Both the position numbers and the translations under genes were made by a program. This document shows positions 6,497 through 8,362 of a DNA stretch of 8,362 nt, one piece after another; positions within the stretch are counted from its first letter, which is position 1, and every line of letters starts with the position of its first letter. Below the pieces are notes generated by a model. That model worked only from the letters and a program-made list of their open reading frames with translations, did not search any database and was not told where the DNA came from. The DNA comes from Gammaproteobacteria bacterium (GTDB lineage Bacteria > Pseudomonadota > Gammaproteobacteria > Comchoanobacterales > Comchoanobacteraceae), in contig JAQWRO010000063.1 of the NCBI GenBank assembly GCA_029243665.1, positions 1 to 8,362 of the forward strand. Direction: 5' to 3'.

Positions 6497-6525
6497 AGTA
6501 TATATGCATTTTTTATTTAATTCAA
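6497..6525 (-). promoter_or_regulatory. Sigma70-type promoter of rpmE
   Basis: On the minus strand TTGAAT (6525-6520) and TATACT (6502-6497) are separated by exactly 17 bp, with an AT-rich spacer. The expected start site near 6490 gives a leader of about 17 nt before the ATG at 6473. This is the best promoter match in the window and supports the shorter L31 start. Confidence 0.7.
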
Positions 6526-6530
6526 GCTAG

Positions 6531-6559
6531 TTGCATGAATAACCCCATCAGATTAAACT
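6531..6559 (+). promoter_or_regulatory. Weak candidate promoter of recJ
   Basis: TTGCAT (6531-6536) and TAAACT (6554-6559) have a 17-bp spacer, matching consensus at only three and four of six positions. The start site would fall at or very near the recJ ATG (6566), which lacks a Shine-Dalgarno sequence, so a leaderless transcript is possible. Confidence 0.25.
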
Positions 6560-6565
6560 ATGTAA

Positions 6566-8260
6566 ATGAACTGGATAATTAAATCACGATCTAAAGATGA
6601 GCTTATTTTAAGTAATACAAGTTTAATTACTCAAATTTATAAAAATAGGGGGGTAGAACCTAATGAAGATTTATCGTACCCATTACAAAACTTATTGCAC
6701 TTTAAAACATTAACTGACATAGAAAAGGTTTCAGAGCGACTATATCTAGCATTAAGGAAAAAAGAAAAGATTAAAATCATAGGCGATTATGATACAGATG
6801 GTGCAACAAGTACTTCCTTAATGGTTACTGCTTTAAAAGCATTTGGCTTTTCAAATATTAGTTTTGCTGTTCCTGATCGATTTAAATATGGCTATGGGTT
6901 AACAAGCAAGCTAATTAAAGACCTTGATAAAGAAAACATTGATTTAATTATTACCGTTGATAATGGCATCGCTAGTCATGAAGGTGTTGATTATGCCAAT
7001 GAACAAAAGATCGATGTCATTATTACTGATCATCATCTTGCTGGTGACCAACTACCTAATGCATTTGCAATTGTTAATCCTAATCAAGCAAATGATTCAT
7101 TTGAAAGTAATTATCTAGCTGGTGTTGGCGTTGCTTTTTATGTTCTTTTAGGTTTAAGAGATTATTTAAAGAAAAAAGAACATCAACCTTTACCAAATAT
7201 GAAGCAATATTTAGATTTGGTTGCACTTGGGACCATTGCTGACCTTGTACCTTTGGATTATAATAATCGTATTCTTGTTTATCATGGGTTAGAGCAAATT
7301 AGAAATGACAAAACAAGACCTGGCATTAGAAGTTTATTAAACGTTTCTAAAAAATCACCAGGAAATATTGTAGCAAGTGACTTTGGTTTTTTAATTGCAC
7401 CTAAATTAAATGCAGCAGGTAGATTAGATGACATGACCATTGGTATAAACTGTTTAATATCTGATGACAAGCAACATGCACATATGTTTGCTAATGAGTT
7501 ACAAAATTTAAATGAACATAGAAAAAATATTGATCAAAACATGCAACTGCAAGCATTAAAATTTGTAGACAACATACGCAATCTAGATGAAAAAAATGTT
7601 ATTGTATTATATCACCCTGAGTGGCATGAGGGTGTCATTGGCATTGTGGCATCAAAAATTAAAGAAAAATACCATAGGCCTACGTTCATATTTGCAAAAA
7701 ATGAACAATATCTAAAAGCATCTGCGCGCTCAATACCTGGTATAAATTTAAAAGATGTTCTTACATATCTAGCATCAACAAACCCTGATTTACTTAAAGG
7801 TTATGGTGGACATGCAATGGCAGCTGGTTTAAGTATTGACCACAATGATTATGAAAAATTTTCAAATGCTATGAATAAAGTGATGACTAAATTCATGAAA
7901 AAAGAATATTTACAAAAAATATTTTGGTCTGATGGCAAACTAGATGAATCACAAATTCATATGAACCATGCATTATCCATTGAAGCAGGTGGCCCATGGG
8001 GACAAGGTTTTGAAGAACCAATATTTCATGGCAACTTTAAATTATTACAGGTAAAGGCACTTTCAAATGGTAAACATGGTGCTTATACACTTACAACAAA
8101 AAGTGGTAGTAAAATTTTCGATGGTATTTACTTCAATGTCTCTCCTGATCAATTCAAAGGCATAAGAGAAGTATTAATAATTTATCAACTAAAAGTTAAT
8201 CGTTTTAACCACAGAACAAAGCTTCAATTACAAATTTTAGCAATGAAGCCAATTTCTTAA
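6566..8260 (+). CDS. recJ: Single-stranded-DNA-specific exonuclease RecJ
   Basis: RecJ degrades single-stranded DNA 5' to 3' in RecFOR recombination, mismatch repair and base-excision repair. The 564 residues compare with 577 in E. coli, so the protein is complete. DHH-phosphoesterase motifs are in order: GDYDTDGATST (73-83), VDNG (131-134), DHH (155-157) and LGTIADLVPLD (221-231), supplying the metal-binding aspartates and histidines. The second half has NAAGRLDD (282-289), WHEGVIGIVASK (353-364), SARS (386-389) and the DHHA1 motif GYGGHAMAAG (412-421). The C-terminal OB-fold region includes GPWGQGFEEPIF (476-487). The ATG at 6566 fits the family N-terminus but has no ribosome-binding site; an ATG at 6560 is followed at once by TAA. 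The gene is divergent from rpmE. No terminator follows it, so the gene starting 41 nt downstream may be partly cotranscribed. Confidence 0.97.
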   Translation: MNWIIKSRSKDELILSNTSLITQIYKNRGVEPNEDLSYPLQNLLHFKTLTDIEKVSERLYLALRKKEKIKIIGDYDTDGATSTSLMVTALKAFGFSNISFAVPDRFKYGYGLTSKLIKDLDKENIDLIITVDNGIASHEGVDYANEQKIDVIITDHHLAGDQLPNAFAIVNPNQANDSFESNYLAGVGVAFYVLLGLRDYLKKKEHQPLPNMKQYLDLVALGTIADLVPLDYNNRILVYHGLEQIRNDKTRPGIRSLLNVSKKSPGNIVASDFGFLIAPKLNAAGRLDDMTIGINCLISDDKQHAHMFANELQNLNEHRKNIDQNMQLQALKFVDNIRNLDEKNVIVLYHPEWHEGVIGIVASKIKEKYHRPTFIFAKNEQYLKASARSIPGINLKDVLTYLASTNPDLLKGYGGHAMAAGLSIDHNDYEKFSNAMNKVMTKFMKKEYLQKIFWSDGKLDESQIHMNHALSIEAGGPWGQGFEEPIFHGNFKLLQVKALSNGKHGAYTLTTKSGSKIFDGIYFNVSPDQFKGIREVLIIYQLKVNRFNHRTKLQLQILAMKPIS

Positions 8261-8268
8261 ATTTGTCC

Positions 8269-8274
8269 TATAAT
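8269..8274 (+). promoter_or_regulatory. Candidate -10 box for the gene at the right edge
   Basis: A perfect TATAAT lies just after the recJ stop codon and would give a start site near 8281, about 20 nt before the next ATG. No convincing -35 hexamer is found at 16-18 bp, where the sequence belongs to the end of recJ. Confidence 0.35.
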
Positions 8275-8288
8275 AGAATCATTAAGAC

Positions 8289-8292
8289 AGGA
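8289..8292 (+). promoter_or_regulatory. Ribosome-binding site AGGA of the gene at the right edge
   Basis: AGGA stands 9 nt before the ATG at 8302. An ATG overlapping it at 8292 opens only eight codons, so 8302 is the better start. Confidence 0.45.
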
Positions 8293-8301
8293 TGTTACTC
8301 A

Positions 8302-8362
8302 ATGAGATCAATTATTAATTTAATCAAATTTGTTCGTAGTGAACTTTTTTTAACATTAAATA
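8302..8362 (+). CDS. Start of an unidentified protein, cut by the window edge
   Basis: Twenty codons are visible, from MRSIINLIKF to an open end with no stop. The fragment is hydrophobic with two arginines and a lysine, compatible with an amphipathic or membrane-associated N-terminus, but it is too short to identify. A ribosome-binding site and a TATAAT box upstream, together with the position right after recJ on the same strand, support it as a real gene start. It does not resemble the N-terminus of PrfB, which follows recJ in E. coli. Confidence 0.5.
   Translation, partial: MRSIINLIKFVRSELFLTLN

Noticed and set aside
6474..6509. Upstream in-frame ATG extending rpmE by 12 residues
   Set aside because: The extension covers the -10 box of the best promoter in the window and has no counterpart in the L31 family; the ATG at 6473 matches the family N-terminus.

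Overview
The window is gene-dense, AT-rich chromosomal DNA (about one third G+C by eye) from a gammaproteobacterium. Three things support this placement: an Escherichia coli-type 416-residue isocitrate dehydrogenase, a DusA-type dihydrouridine synthase, and an mnmA/icd neighbourhood that recalls enteric bacteria and pseudomonads. Low G+C together with a GadC-like amino-acid permease of a kind common in host-associated gammaproteobacteria suggests a Legionellales- or Francisella-like lineage. That placement is an inference and I cannot name a genus.

Layout. Positions 1-1660 hold a minus-strand pair: a GadC-like amino-acid/amine antiporter followed, with a 23-bp overlap, by a cation diffusion facilitator that runs off the left edge. 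A 171-bp divergent intergenic region (1661-1831), the longest non-coding stretch, carries a TAAAA repeat and -10-like boxes. It leads into an unrecognised 326-residue membrane protein on the plus strand (1832-2812). Convergent to that gene is mnmA (minus strand). mnmA is divergent from icd, and icd overlaps dusA by 29 bp. dusA converges on rpmE (ribosomal protein L31, minus strand) with a 27-bp overlap, and a good intrinsic terminator for rpmE lies inside the dusA coding sequence. rpmE has a clear sigma70-type promoter and is divergent from recJ (6566-8260). After recJ the first 20 codons of another gene are visible before the right edge. There is no stretch longer than 300 bases without a gene.

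How the genes relate. Most are housekeeping functions: tRNA modification (MnmA, DusA), the ribosome (L31), the TCA cycle (Icd) and DNA repair (RecJ). They do not form one pathway. The accessory part is the left third: two transporters and the orphan membrane protein. I found no mobile element, CRISPR array, tRNA, rRNA or convincing novel multi-gene system. The points most worth a second look are the orphan membrane protein, the terminator hidden in dusA, the Lys-to-Gly change at an NADP-binding position of Icd, the rearranged zinc-knuckle cysteine in L31, and the GadC-like transporter without a C-terminal plug.
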